Assembly (NCBI GenBank): GCA_026129525.1 | Contig: JAHCHW010000001.1 | Span: forward strand, 186,001 to 250,000 | Direction of reading: 5' to 3' | DNA length: 64,000 nt | Origin: Chitinophagales bacterium | Lineage (GTDB): Bacteria; Bacteroidota; Bacteroidia; Chitinophagales; LD1 | In this document: positions 38,401-47,700 of the stretch, in pieces | Layout of the letters: each line of letters opens with the position of its first letter | Numbering within the stretch: the first letter of the stretch is position 1 | Translations under genes and position numbers: made by a program | The notes under the pieces: generated by a model | The model's database searches: none | The model's input: only the letters and a program-made list of their open reading frames with translations | What the model was told of the DNA's origin: nothing

Positions 38401-41400
38401 TAACAATGGCGGCTGAATAATTGTATAAGAAGCTGTTGCGCTACAAAGTGTAGCGTCATTAACTGTTACCGAATACACGCCAGAAGACAAATTGGTTTGG
38501 TCTTCGTTAGAAGAACCGTTGCTCCATAAGTATGAATAGCCCGGCACTCCTCCGGTTACGGTAATATCAATTGCACCGGTGCCTCCGCCATTGCAAACCA
38601 AATTTGTAACCGAAGCACTGATAGTAACTTGTGTGGGTTGCGTAATAAGCACAGAATCTTTCCTTGTGCATGAATTAGCATCGGTAACAATAACATGATA
38701 CCACCCGGGTGTAAGTCCCGAAATATTTTGTGTTGACTGGAAATTACTCCACAAGAAAGTGTATGGGCTTGTACCACCGTTCACTCCAAGTGTAATACTG
38801 CCGTTAGCTGCTCCAAAACAGGTTACATTATTTCCCGAAATAGACGTAGTAAGAGCAGGCGGCTCATTCACCGTATAGCTGGCAGAAATTGTACAATTGT
38901 TGGCATCGGTAACGGTTACTGAATAAGTGCCTCCAGATAAACCATTCACGTCTTCGCTAACAGCGCTATTACTCCACGCAAATGAAAATGGAATAGTGCC
39001 ACCGGTTACAGTAATGTTTACTATTCCATTCGCTGCACCGTTACAATTTACGTCTGTAACTACTCCTGAAATACCGAGTGCTGCCGGTTGCGAAATGGTT
39101 ACACTTAAAGTAGCGCTACATAAGTTTGCATCCGTAACAGTAACCGTGTACGTTCCTGAAGCCACGTTCGTAATGTCTTCTGTTGAGGCTCCGTTACTCC
39201 AATTAAAAATATAAGGAGTGGTTCCTCCGGTAACAGTAAGGTCAACCCCGCCTGTACCGCCATTGCAAGGAACGTTGTTCACAACAGTGGTTATTCCCAG
39301 TTGAGCCGGTTGTGTAATATTTATGGATTTGAACACCGTACAACTATTGGCATCAACCACAAGTACGGTGTAAGTACCAGCAGGTACTCCGTTCAGGTCT
39401 TCGGTTGTAGCTCCGGTGTTCCAGTTGTAGGTGTAAGGAAGAGTTCCCCCTGTTACCGTAAGGTCAACAACCGCATTTGTAGAGCCGTTACAAGTAGCAT
39501 TGGTTCCTGTAATTGTAGCGGTAAGTTGAGGTGGCTCGGTAATCGTATAAGCTGCCGTTTTAATACAGCCGTTGCCATCCTGTACGGTAAGTAAATAGGT
39601 TCCTGCCTGAATGTTGTTAAGGTCTTCAGTAGCCGCACCATTACTCCATGTATAAACGTACGGAGAAATTCCTCCGTTAACGGTAATATCAATTTTTCCT
39701 GAACCATCACCAAAACATTTAAGATTTTGGGATGATGCTAAAGTGATTGTAAGCGGAAGCGGCTGAGTAACGGTAGCGCCTGTGGTAGTTTGGCAACCTT
39801 TGTTATCGGTAACAGTTACCGAATATGTTCCCACGGGGATATTGAGGTTATCTTCAACCGTTACGCCATTGCTCCAGTTAAATGTGTAAGGACTGGTGCC
39901 TCCGGTAACCGAAATAAAGATTTCACCGGTTGAAGCACCGTAACACGAAACATTATTGACTATATCAACCAAGGCAATTAACTGAGCAGGTTGTGTAATG
40001 TTAACGGTTATGTAATCGGTACAGCCCTTCAGGTCGCGGGCTGCAATAATGTAAACACCGGCAGGCAAACTCGCAAAGGTGCCTGATGCCTGAAACGAAC
40101 CTCCGTTAAGCGAGTATTGATATGGCGGAATTCCACCTGCTAACTGAACAGTTACAGAGCCATTTGCACCACCAAAACACGAAACATTAGTTTGCGAAAC
40201 TATGCTTCCGGTTACGGCATAAGTATTTACCAAGGTGAGGCTCGAAGTATCGACACATCCGTTTTGATCAAATACGGAAATCAAATAATTACCGGCTGCC
40301 AATCCGTTAAACTGATTGCCCGATTGTGTGGGCCCTCCATTTAGCGAATACTGGTAATTAGGAACTCCACCGGTAGCGTTTACTGTTATTTGTCCGTCAA
40401 ATACGTTCGAACAACTTGCATCTACAAATGTAGTGGTATGCGTAATATCTGTAGGTTGGGTAAGTACTACCGGATTGCCTACATAACTGTTTACACACAA
40501 ACTATCATCGCGTACAAAAATACTGTAGCTGCCAATTGTGAGGCCAGTAAACAAGCCCGATACCTGATAGCTACTGCCACCGTTATTAGAGTAGTAAATA
40601 CCTCCGTTTGCCGTAGAGCCGGTAACAGTAATTGTACCTGAATTTCCACCAAAACATAACACATTGGTTGATGTTACATTGGTTACCTGAGGCAGGTTAA
40701 GCACCAATATCAATGCTTCATTACTTACCGAAGAGCAAACACTGGAAGTAACAATGCGTCTGTAACGAATGGTTGAAGAAGTAAACGGAGGGTCGTAATC
40801 TTTAAGGTTGTTGGTTCCTGTTGCAGCCGACCATGAAACCCCACCGTTTGTACTCTGCTGCCAAGCATACGTATAAGTACCTGTGCCGCCCGTTGGAGTG
40901 GTGCCCACAATTATAGCAGGATCGCCATTCAAACAAAATTTTTGATAATCGTTGATAGTGTTGTTCAAAATAGCCGGAACAATAGTTATGGTAACAACGT
41001 TCGATATACCCGGATTACAACCGGGTGAATTAGTTGTGTAAATACAACGATAGTATGTTGTTGTTGTAAGTGTTGGTGTAGTAAAAGATGATGAGGTCGC
41101 TCCCGATATATTAGAGAACGTAATATTATCTGGACTATCCTGCCACTGGTATGCGGGAGATCCACTTCCGCCTGAAACAGATGATGTAAGCGTTGAACTT
41201 CCTGAACCGCAATATGTAATACTTGTACCTATGCTGATAGAAGGCGCATCTGTAACTACTAATGTTCCTGCCGAACTTGTAATAGGATCGCAGTTAGAGC
41301 CGGTTGAGGTAACATAGGCTCGGTATTGGTAACTTCCCAAGCCTGTTATACCGGCAATGGTCATGTTAGCTGTAGTGGCATTGGTATAAGTTGCTCCAGC

Positions 41401-44400
41401 CGGAGTTCCGTTTACGACATTACCCCACACACCGCTATTGTTGTATTGCCACTGATAGCTTAAGGTAATTCCTCCCGAACCTACTACACTTACATTGGTA
41501 GTACCTGTAGGGCAAATGGTGGGGTTGGTAAATGAAGGCGTACTTACTGAAGGATCCGGATTAACAGTTAAGGTTACGGCACTACTAGCTATAGGATCGC
41601 AACCGGAGCCGGTTGCAGTAACATAAGCACGGTATTGGTAGGAGCCGGATGCAGTTATGGCACTGATAGTCATTGTTGCCGAGGTGGTATTAAAATACGC
41701 TGCACCTGCAGGTACTCCGTTCGCTACATTCACCCATGTGCCGCTGTTGTTAAACTGCCATTGATACCCGGTAGTTCCGGTTCCACCGCTTGCCGTTACA
41801 CTGGCATCAGATGTGCCGCCTACACATATGGTACTGTTAGTTAAGGTCGGTGCAGTAACAGATGGATCGGCTACAACTGTAAGAGTTGCCGCTGAACTAA
41901 CTGCGTTATCGCATCCCGAGCCGGTTGCCGATACTATACAACGATACTGATAAGTGCTCGCTGTGCTTATACCACTAACCGTCATTGTTGCTGTAGTTTG
42001 GTTGTTGTAAGTAGCTCCGGCTGGTGTACTGTTTGCTACATTCCCCCATGTTCCTCCGTTGTTATACTGCCATTGGTAGCTATATGTTCCCGTACCGTTA
42101 CTTGCCGTAACCGATGCATTGGTAGAACCGCCTACACATATTGTGCTGTTGGTGTAACTCGGAGCACTCACTGTTGGATCCGCCACTACAGTAAGTGTAC
42201 CTACAGTGCTGACTGTGGTATTACAATCGTTACCGGTAGAACTGACAATGCAGCGATATTGATAAGAACCAACTGCGGATATCCCCGAAATAGTCATGCT
42301 TGCTGAAGCAGCACCTGTATAGGTAGATCCGGCAGGTGTGCTGTTTGCCACATTACCCCATGTTCCACTATTGTTGTATTGCCATTGATAGCTTAAAACT
42401 AAACCTCCACTTCCCGTTACACTGACTCCGCTGCTTCCGCCCACGCAAATGGTAGAGTTGGTAAATGCAGGTGCCGTAACAGATGGATCAGCATTAACTG
42501 TTAACGTAGTTGTACTGCTCACAACCGCATCGCAACCGGAACCACTGGCTGTAACTATGCATCTATACTGATGCGAACCGGTTGCGGTAATGCCACTAAT
42601 AGTTACAGTTGCCGAAGTACTGTTTGCATAAGCAGCACCTGTAGGAAATCCGGCAGAAACATTTATCCATGTACCGCCATTGTTATACTGCCATTGGTAG
42701 CCATAGGTGCCTGTTCCGTTGGCTGCAGTTACACTGGCATTTGTTGAACCGCCTACACATATTGTTGAGTTGGTAAGCGTTGGCCCGCTGCTGATAGTAG
42801 GATCGGCAACTACGGTAAGCGTAGCCGCTGAACTAACTGCGTTATCGCAACCCGAACCGGTTGCCGATACTATACAACGATACTGATAAGTACTCGCTGT
42901 GTTTATACCACTCACGGTCATTGTTGCCGTAGTTTGGTTGCTGTAAGTAGCTCCGGCAGGTGTGCTGTTTGCCACGTTACCCCAAGTACCCCCGTTATTA
43001 TACTGCCATTGGTAACCAATAGTACCTGTGCCCCCTGAAGCAGTAACACTAACATTGGTAGATCCTCCAATACAAATAGTGCTGTTTGTATAAGTTGGTG
43101 TATTTACGGAAGGGTCCGGATTTACCGTTACTGTTACCACATTGGAGTAAGCTGTATTATCACACTGGTCTGTTACAACACGTCCATAACATGTGGTGGT
43201 GGTTAAGCCTGAAGGTGGATCGTAGGTGGTGCCGGTTGCACCGCTAATTAACGTACCGCCTCCGCTACAGTTGGCTTGAGAATACCATTGGTAAGAGTAA
43301 GTGCCCGCCCCACCACTTGGTAACGAAGAACTTGTAAAAGCTGCCGGATCACCACCCGAGCAAATGGTTTGATTGGCAGTTATAGTGCCGCCTAACAATG
43401 TAGGTGTGTTCAGCAATTGAACTGTAAGTTGTGCTTCCGACCCTCCTGTACCTTCCGAAACTCTAAATTCTACCGTACTGGTAAAATCCAGCACTCCTGT
43501 CCAAACAACACCGTGGTTATCACAACATCCGGTAGTATGTTGACTAACATTAACACCATTAACAAACAATTGATAGGCATCATCATGATAAGGCACACTT
43601 ATGTTGTAAGTTCCACAAGTAAACCCGGTCCGTTTTGCACTCCATGAATGGTTGTTTACCCCTACATGGCAGCCTAAAAAACCATTATAATCTGATGGAG
43701 AACCTGCCGAAGTCCAATAACTCGTTGTATTAAAAGACAAAGTAGGTATGGTCATGTAACCACTATATGCGGATGACCATGCCCCACTTCCTCCTGAAGC
43801 ATCACCGGCATTCCATGCATATAATCTCCACTCTCCATTACCAAAAACACTCGGGTTGCCGGGTCCATCGCATCGGTAACTTAAAATGGCTGAGCCATAG
43901 CTTGTATATGATGAACTACCACAGGTTAAGCCGGGAAAAGTATAGTTATTACCTCCCGTAATTGTACCGGATAAAATTGTATTACCTCCGCAGGTAATGG
44001 TATAATTTGCTATGTTATCATTGATAGAGCCTTGTGTTTCTATTTGAAAACTGAGCGGAACCGCACTTGATGTAACGTTAACCGTATTTGTTGAACCGTA
44101 TGTATAGGGACCTCCTGAAGCTATAATTGTGTTACTTGAATTACGCAATGTCCATGAGGTTTCATCTAACCATGCAGAACTAGAAATTGTAATTGTAAAC
44201 GTTCCTCCGGTTGCAGCGGTTGTGCCTCCACCTAAGCAACTGTATTTGTTGGTATTAACATTTATAATACCGTTATAATTTGACGACCACTGTGCTGAGG
44301 ATAGAAGGCCTGTGCAAAACGGCCCATCATCATCATTGTAAAAAAGGCATGCAGAACCCGTTGTTCCGCTTATCTGAAGGTCGGTTAAGTTAGGATTGGT

Positions 44401-44640
44401 TGTATTGCAATGGCTAAAAGAATAGGTGCCCCCGTTATGCACGTTCACAAACGCATAAGTGCCGGAACCAACATTGATGTTTTGCCATGCATTGGATGTT
44501 GGTGTAATGGTTCCCTCGTTGTAAGTATTGGGCGCACAAGGGGCGGGACATTGAGCATGTACATTTAATAATCCGAAAAAGAAAATCGTTAGGGCTAAGC
44601 AAACACGAGTTGCGTGTACAAGGGCATAGTGCTTTTTCAT
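32437..44640 (-). CDS. giant SprB-like secreted adhesin, 4067 residues, T9SS C-terminal domain
   Basis: The signal peptide is MKKHYALVHA...NVHAQ (about residues 1-30). Residues up to about 420 include GxGGSEAQLTVQLL-type beta domains. Then come about nine Ig/PKD-like repeats of about 100 residues (TNSTICVGG...YQWQYNNGGTW), then about 34 SprB-type repeats of about 75 residues (for example CNGASTGAVDLSVTGG...SEDLSG...YCVTVTDGN). The end is a PKD-like unit and the gliding-motility-associated C-terminal domain: FIPTVFTPNGDGLND, VFDRWGQRVY, GWDGN, DTYVYQ. In known gliders SprB is a mobile surface adhesin exported by T9SS. By analogy this is a cell-surface filament for gliding or adhesion. It is the first of three tandem genes of this kind. 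Confidence 0.92.
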   Translation of the reverse strand: MKKHYALVHATRVCLALTIFFFGLLNVHAQCPAPCAPNTYNEGTITPTSNAWQNINVGSGTYAFVNVHNGGTYSFSHCNTTNPNLTDLQISGTTGSACLFYNDDDGPFCTGLLSSAQWSSNYNGIINVNTNKYSCLGGGTTAATGGTFTITISSSAWLDETSWTLRNSSNTIIASGGPYTYGSTNTVNVTSSAVPLSFQIETQGSINDNIANYTITCGGNTILSGTITGGNNYTFPGLTCGSSSYTSYGSAILSYRCDGPGNPSVFGNGEWRLYAWNAGDASGGSGAWSSAYSGYMTIPTLSFNTTSYWTSAGSPSDYNGFLGCHVGVNNHSWSAKRTGFTCGTYNISVPYHDDAYQLFVNGVNVSQHTTGCCDNHGVVWTGVLDFTSTVEFRVSEGTGGSEAQLTVQLLNTPTLLGGTITANQTICSGGDPAAFTSSSLPSGGAGTYSYQWYSQANCSGGGTLISGATGTTYDPPSGLTTTTCYGRVVTDQCDNTAYSNVVTVTVNPDPSVNTPTYTNSTICIGGSTNVSVTASGGTGTIGYQWQYNNGGTWGNVANSTPAGATYSNQTTATMTVSGINTASTYQYRCIVSATGSGCDNAVSSAATLTVVADPTISSGPTLTNSTICVGGSTNASVTAANGTGTYGYQWQYNNGGTWINVSAGFPTGAAYANSTSATVTISGITATGSHQYRCIVTASGSGCDAVVSSTTTLTVNADPSVTAPAFTNSTICVGGSSGVSVTGSGGLVLSYQWQYNNSGTWGNVANSTPAGSTYTGAASASMTISGISAVGSYQYRCIVSSTGNDCNTTVSTVGTLTVVADPTVSAPSYTNSTICVGGSTNASVTASNGTGTYSYQWQYNNGGTWGNVANSTPAGATYNNQTTATMTVSGISTASTYQYRCIVSATGSGCDNAVSSAATLTVVADPSVTAPTLTNSTICVGGTSDASVTASGGTGTTGYQWQFNNSGTWVNVANGVPAGAAYFNTTSATMTISAITASGSYQYRAYVTATGSGCDPIASSAVTLTVNPDPSVSTPSFTNPTICPTGTTNVSVVGSGGITLSYQWQYNNSGVWGNVVNGTPAGATYTNATTANMTIAGITGLGSYQYRAYVTSTGSNCDPITSSAGTLVVTDAPSISIGTSITYCGSGSSTLTSSVSGGSGSPAYQWQDSPDNITFSNISGATSSSFTTPTLTTTTYYRCIYTTNSPGCNPGISNVVTITIVPAILNNTINDYQKFCLNGDPAIIVGTTPTGGTGTYTYAWQQSTNGGVSWSAATGTNNLKDYDPPFTSSTIRYRRIVTSSVCSSVSNEALILVLNLPQVTNVTSTNVLCFGGNSGTITVTGSTANGGIYYSNNGGSSYQVSGLFTGLTIGSYSIFVRDDSLCVNSYVGNPVVLTQPTDITHTTTFVDASCSNVFDGQITVNATGGVPNYQYSLNGGPTQSGNQFNGLAAGNYLISVFDQNGCVDTSSLTLVNTYAVTGSIVSQTNVSCFGGANGSVTVQLAGGIPPYQYSLNGGSFQASGTFASLPAGVYIIAARDLKGCTDYITVNITQPAQLIALVDIVNNVSCYGASTGEIFISVTGGTSPYTFNWSNGVTVEDNLNIPVGTYSVTVTDNKGCQTTTGATVTQPLPLTITLASSQNLKCFGDGSGKIDITVNGGISPYVYTWSNGAATEDLNNIQAGTYLLTVQDGNGCIKTAAYTITEPPQLTATITGTNATCNGSTNAVVDLTVTGGTLPYTYNWNTGATTEDLNGVPAGTYTVLVVDANSCTVFKSINITQPAQLGITTVVNNVPCNGGTGGVDLTVTGGTTPYIFNWSNGASTEDITNVASGTYTVTVTDANLCSATLSVTISQPAALGISGVVTDVNCNGAANGIVNITVTGGTIPFSFAWSNSAVSEDVNGLSGGTYSVTVTDANNCTISASYTVNEPPALTTSISGNNVTCFGAANGSITLGVNGGTSPYTFLWSNFQSTQNISGLTPGWYHVIVTDANSCTRKDSVLITQPTQVTISASVTNLVCNGGGTGAIDITVTGGVPGYSYLWSNGSSNEDQTNLSSGVYSVTVNDATLCSATASYTIIQPPLLTVGIASFNNVSCFGGSNGNVNVSITGGTPPYVYSWSNNSSSQNLSNVPANTYTLTVTDANNCTATVSQVITEPPLLTASAVAGTILCNGGVTNVDLTVGGGTPAYTYFWNSGAITEDLFGVTAGVYTVVVTDSKACTATASVTITQPAALTLSAQVTQPLCNGFTTGAINITAGGGTSPLTYLWSNTDTTEDLSGLTIGIYSVTVTDANGCSISGSYTISQPPALVVTLASANNVSCNGGSNGNVNIAVGGGVAPYSYSWSNGAVVEDLANVPADTYTVTVTDANGCTATLTHVVSEPPLLTASAVATGVILCYGGNTNVDLTVNGGTLPYTYFWNSGATTEDLFFVGAGVYTVVVTDAKGCTATASVSISQPPALVLTSQVSSPVCNGANTGTIDISVVGGVQPYTYNWSDGSTSEDLSGIPVGTYSVTVTDANGCTISGSYTITQPPALAISLASYNDVSCNGGTNGSVDITINGGTTPYTFAWSNNTSNEDLNNVSAGTYMLTVTDANSCTATASFVISEPPLLTASVSAGTIPCFGATTNVDLTIGGGTSGYSYFWNNGATTEDLTGVAGGIYTVLVTDANGCTATASVSINQPAQLALSTQVTHVLCNGASTGAVDLSVTGGTGSYSYSWSDGSSSEDLSGLTAGTYCVTVTDGNSCTATACVTITQPPAMIMNATTVNVACAGGNSGLIDITVGGGVFPYSYAWNNGATTEDVYGLSGNTYSVTVTDANGCTLTQTFIITEPTPLVTSITGTNVTCNGSSNGATDLTVSGGTPPYSFLWNTFQTVEDLSNISGGTYFVIVTDANGCTKHDSIVITEPPALVLSTQVTHVLCNGASTGAVDLSVTGGTGSYSYSWSDGSSSEDLSGLTAGTYCVTVTDGNSCTATACVTITQPAPVLITLASYNDVSCFGGNNGKIDISVYGGVPLYTFAWSNGSSGEDLNNVSAGTYTVTVTDANGCTATLSQTINEPTLLTATVTAGTLLCHGDTTSVDLTVTGGTTPYNYFWGTGAIVEDLYGVGAGTYSVIVTDANSCTATATIVIAQPTALVLSTQATHVLCNGASTGAIDLTVTGGTLNYSFNWGNGASTEDLTGITAGTYCVTVTDGNGCTATACVTITQPTPLAMFGIVQNVSCNGGSNGAVNITVSGGVQPYTYMWSNGYQFEDVTGLPQGTHSVTVTDANGCTLSQSFIITEPSPIVSSTTHVDVTCHGAYNGSIDLTVSGGVAPYTFFWSTFQPWEDISGLGGGTYYVSITDANGCVKYDSAVVYEPAPLILTTTSSNISCFNANNGSIDLTVTGGTQPYTYAWNHGPTVEDPTNLPGGTYSVIVTDANGCTATTSVFIVNPSAISVNFIVQSPLCFGDLNGSINLIPTGGTPGYTFAWNNGPTTEDITGVPAGVYTVTVTDANGCTASDSTTIVEPAPLLTSGVIQNVTCAGDCDGYVVITAYGGTLPYNYLWSNGPSTKDIYSVCGGNYYVSVTDGNGCQVASLYIVKEPTPLTVSLTGTNILCYGASTGTVAAIPGGGTLPYEYLWDDFTNDSIRFGLTAGRYGLLLSDSNGCKVIDSIWLTQPTEITINGNVTDVQCFNGTNGAIDINVTGGTPGYTYAWSSGSTNEDLANIPKGNYTVGVSDVNGCLKSRTFTVTQPMEISLQMLTVQPSCFGSKNGSVSVVATQGVGPYTYNWNTTPPQTTATAIKLFAGTYEVTVTDASNCTVSASALLTQPSEIEISTDATASKCFNTPTGQVVISVVGGDPPYIYELNGIAQASDTFKGLSASNYVVVVTDVNGCEASTTFTIASPSQISVDLSVSQQVILTGMQTTLIAAANSSQPIVNYIWSPDSLVSFVDCSDPANCATPYAVPKTTTMYTVWVMNSDSCFASDTVTVIVKNEISAFIPTVFTPNGDGLNDYFNFDILGAENVEVSVFDRWGQRVYYNASQPNGIFNGNGWDGNLNGKYAPDDTYVYQFTIKYFDGTVKEVTGTISVMR
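35720..35916. repeat. near-identical SprB repeat, copy 1
   Basis: It matches 36395-36591 over 197 bases with about six differences, all silent as far as I can see. The offset is exactly 675 bases, three repeat units. Confidence 0.85.
36395..36591. repeat. near-identical SprB repeat, copy 2
   Basis: It is the partner of 35720-35916. The shared protein segment covers THVLCNGASTG to ATACVTITQP. A third, more diverged copy (TQATHVLCNGASTG) lies a further 675 bases or so away, near 35.0-35.2 kb. Confidence 0.85.
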
Positions 44641-44668
44641 ATCAGGGATGTTAGTGTGTATTTTTAAG

Positions 44669-44702
44669 CCAATAAGCCCTTCGAAACGGAAAGGCTTATT
44701 GG
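44669..44702. terminator. hairpin between the two large adhesin genes
   Basis: CCAATAAGCC and GGCTTATTGG form a perfect 10-bp stem just past the stop of the 1689-residue gene. No T run follows on the minus strand, so it may be an mRNA end or processing hairpin and not a clean terminator. Confidence 0.5.
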
Positions 44703-44721
44703 GGATAATATCATGTCAATC

Positions 44722-47700
44722 TTATCTCATCATTGTAATGGTTCCCGATTTTTCGCGAACCACTCCATCAAAATAAGTAATCTTCATTTGGTAAACATAG
44801 GTATCGTTCGGCAATGCTTTACCATCTTTTGTACCGTTCCAACCATCGGTTGCATCGGTTCCGTTTGTTTGGTTCGCATTATAAAACATCAACTCTCCCC
44901 AACGGTTAAACACGCTTACTTCAATTGCGGTTGCACCAAGAATATCGAAAGTAAACAGGTCGTTAAGATTATCGTTGTTAGGCGTAAAAGCTGTTGGAAT
45001 AAAAGCTGCCAGTTCGTTCTCAACTATAATGGTAACCGTATCGGATGCATAACAGGAATCCTGATTCATTACTGTAACCGTAAATACCGTTGTATAAAGT
45101 GGCTGCACATAAGGATTAAAACAGTTGAACGGATCGTTACAATGGCTGAAATCGTAAATCACGGAATCAAGGGGCTGCCATAAATAGTTTATTACGGGTG
45201 AACTTGAGTTTACGTTTGTAAGCAACTGTGTGGTCATACCCGCAAGAATTACACTCTGAGGAGCAGTTAAATCAACCATAACTGCACTTGGCGATGTAAT
45301 TACAAAAGTTTCTGTTCCCTCGCAACCATTCACATCGCGTACCGATATAACATAGGTGCCCGGGCTAAGGTTGCCGAATGAGTCAGACTGTTGTGTAACA
45401 CCATTTAATGTGTATACGTATGGAGGATTTCCTCCGGTAACTGTTGCAGTAACTGAACCAGTTGGGGTATTGTAACATTTTGCCTCAATACCGTTTGCCG
45501 TAATTTCAATTTGAGCAGGTTCTGTTAACGTAGCAGATACAGTAGCAGAACAGTTTCCATTATCGGTTACCGTTAACAAGTATGTTCCGGCTTTAAGATT
45601 TGTAGCAGTAGCACCGGTTTGAACCGGAGTTGTATTCCACGAGTAACTATACGGAATTGTTCCACCCGTAACATCTACTGAAATAAATCCGTTGCTTCCG
45701 CCATAGCATACAGGATTGCTCAACGAAACATTAGTAAACAAAGCAACAGCTTGTGTTACTGTAAAAGTTGCTGTCTTTAAGCAGTTATTAGCATCGGTTA
45801 CCGAAACGGTATAAGTGCCTGCAATTAATCCGGCTAAATCTTCTGTTGAGGCGCTATTGCTCCAGCTAAATGTATAAGGCGAAACACCACCGGTTACAGA
45901 AATATCTATCGCACCGGTTGCTGCTCCGTTGCAGGCAACATCTGTTACAATTCCTGTGATAGTAATTTCTGTCGGCTGCGTTACAGCAATGGAAGAACTG
46001 ATATGGCATCCGCTGGAATCAGTTAAAATAACCGTGTACGTTCCGGCAGGTATTCCAACCTGGAAAGAATCTAACGAAAAATTATTCCACAGATACTCGT
46101 AAGGTGTTCTTCCGCCAAATGGAATGGCTGCAACATTTCCATCGGTACCCCCATAGCATGATACATTAGTTGCTGCCAAGGTAAGTCCCAAAACAGGGGG
46201 TTCAAGTACCGGATACAGCGTAGCAGCTACACAACCGTTACCATCCGTAACAGTTACATAGTAGTTAGCACCACACAATGCAATAATATCCTCTGTTGAC
46301 TCGGAAGTTGACCAAGCAAAAGCATAAGGCAAGGTTCCTCCGTAAGCAGTAATATCAATGGCACCATCACAGTCACCATAGCAGGTTACATTTTTTATAA
46401 ATCCGGATGTTACCAAAGGCTCTGGCTGAATGACAGTTGCTGAGTCAATACGTGTACAACCTTTGCTGTCAGTAATAGTAACATAGTAGGTGCCTGCAGG
46501 CACGCCCAATAGATCCTCAGTAGTTGCCGCATTACTCCATCCGTAAGTGTAGGGTGGAGTTCCTCCGGAAGGTATAAGATCTACAACACCATTGGCATCG
46601 CCATAACAAAGAACACTTTTTACAATAAAGTTTGAACTTACAATAGATGGATTGCTGATTACTGAACAGCTTGTGGCAGAACATCCGTTCGCATCTGTAA
46701 CAGAAACACAATATGTACCTCCTCCCAAATTACTCAAATCTTTAGTGGTAGCGTTATTGTTCCATTGATAAGTGTAAGGTGTTGTTCCTCCGGTTACGGT
46801 TAAATCAATAGCTCCGTCAGTAGAGTTAAAGCAAGATACCACTGTAACATTTGTATTCAATAGCAACTGTTGTGGCTCGGTTATAAAAATTGAATCTCTT
46901 TGCTGGCATCCGTTATTATCGGTAATGATAACCGAATGAAGTCCTCCGCTTAGCCCACTCACATCTTCGCTAGTTTGGAAATTAGCCGACCATAGGAAGA
47001 AGTACGGAGAGGTACCACCACTAACCGTTAAATCAGCGGCTCCATTGGCAAAGCCGTAGCAAGTTACGTTGGTGCCGGTTATTGACGAAACTAAAGGAGT
47101 AGGCTGAGTTAATGTTTGAGAAAGTGTTTTCTGACATCCGTTTGCATCATTCACAGTAACTGTATAAACGCCTCCGGGTAGGTGTGATAAATCTTCGGAA
47201 GCAGAACCATTACTCCACGCGTAAGTATATGGCGGAACGCCTCCGTTGGCAGTAACGTCAATTGTGCCGGTAGAATCACCAAAGCAAAGCGGGTCGCTGT
47301 AAATGGCAATATTCAAGAACAATTCGAGCGGTTGGGAAATAGTTGCACCATTAGTAGCTGTGCACCCTTTTGAATCGGTAACAGTAACATTATAGGTGCC
47401 GCTAGCTACATTGGTAATGTCTTCTGTATTGGTTCCTCCTGTCCAACTAAAAGTATATCCCGGTGTGCCTCCCGATGGTGTAATATAAATACCGCCTGTA
47501 GCTGACCCGTAACACAAAAGATTAGATATCGAATCAATTGAAATACTTACCTGACTCGGTTGGGTGATGGTAACATTGGCAAATTCTGTACATCCTTTCG
47601 AATCTCTTCCTACCACCACATAGCTTCCGGCATTTAAGCCGGTAAACGTTCCGGATGATTGGAAAGTAATACCATTGATAGAATATGAATATGGAGGAAT

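Larger units (their letters stand above)
33200..40700. repeat. about 34 SprB-type repeats with a three-repeat (675-bp) higher-order period
   Basis: Each unit is about 225 bp. In the central part, units recur in the order A (LLTASxxAGTxxC, VDLT), B (ALxLSxQVTxxLCNG) and C (xxxxLASxNDVSCxGG), so similarity returns every third unit. The boundaries given are approximate. Confidence 0.8.

Noticed and set aside
33806..43961. Many 60-120-codon ORFs inside the adhesin genes on both strands
   Set aside because: They are shadows of low-stop repeat coding sequence.
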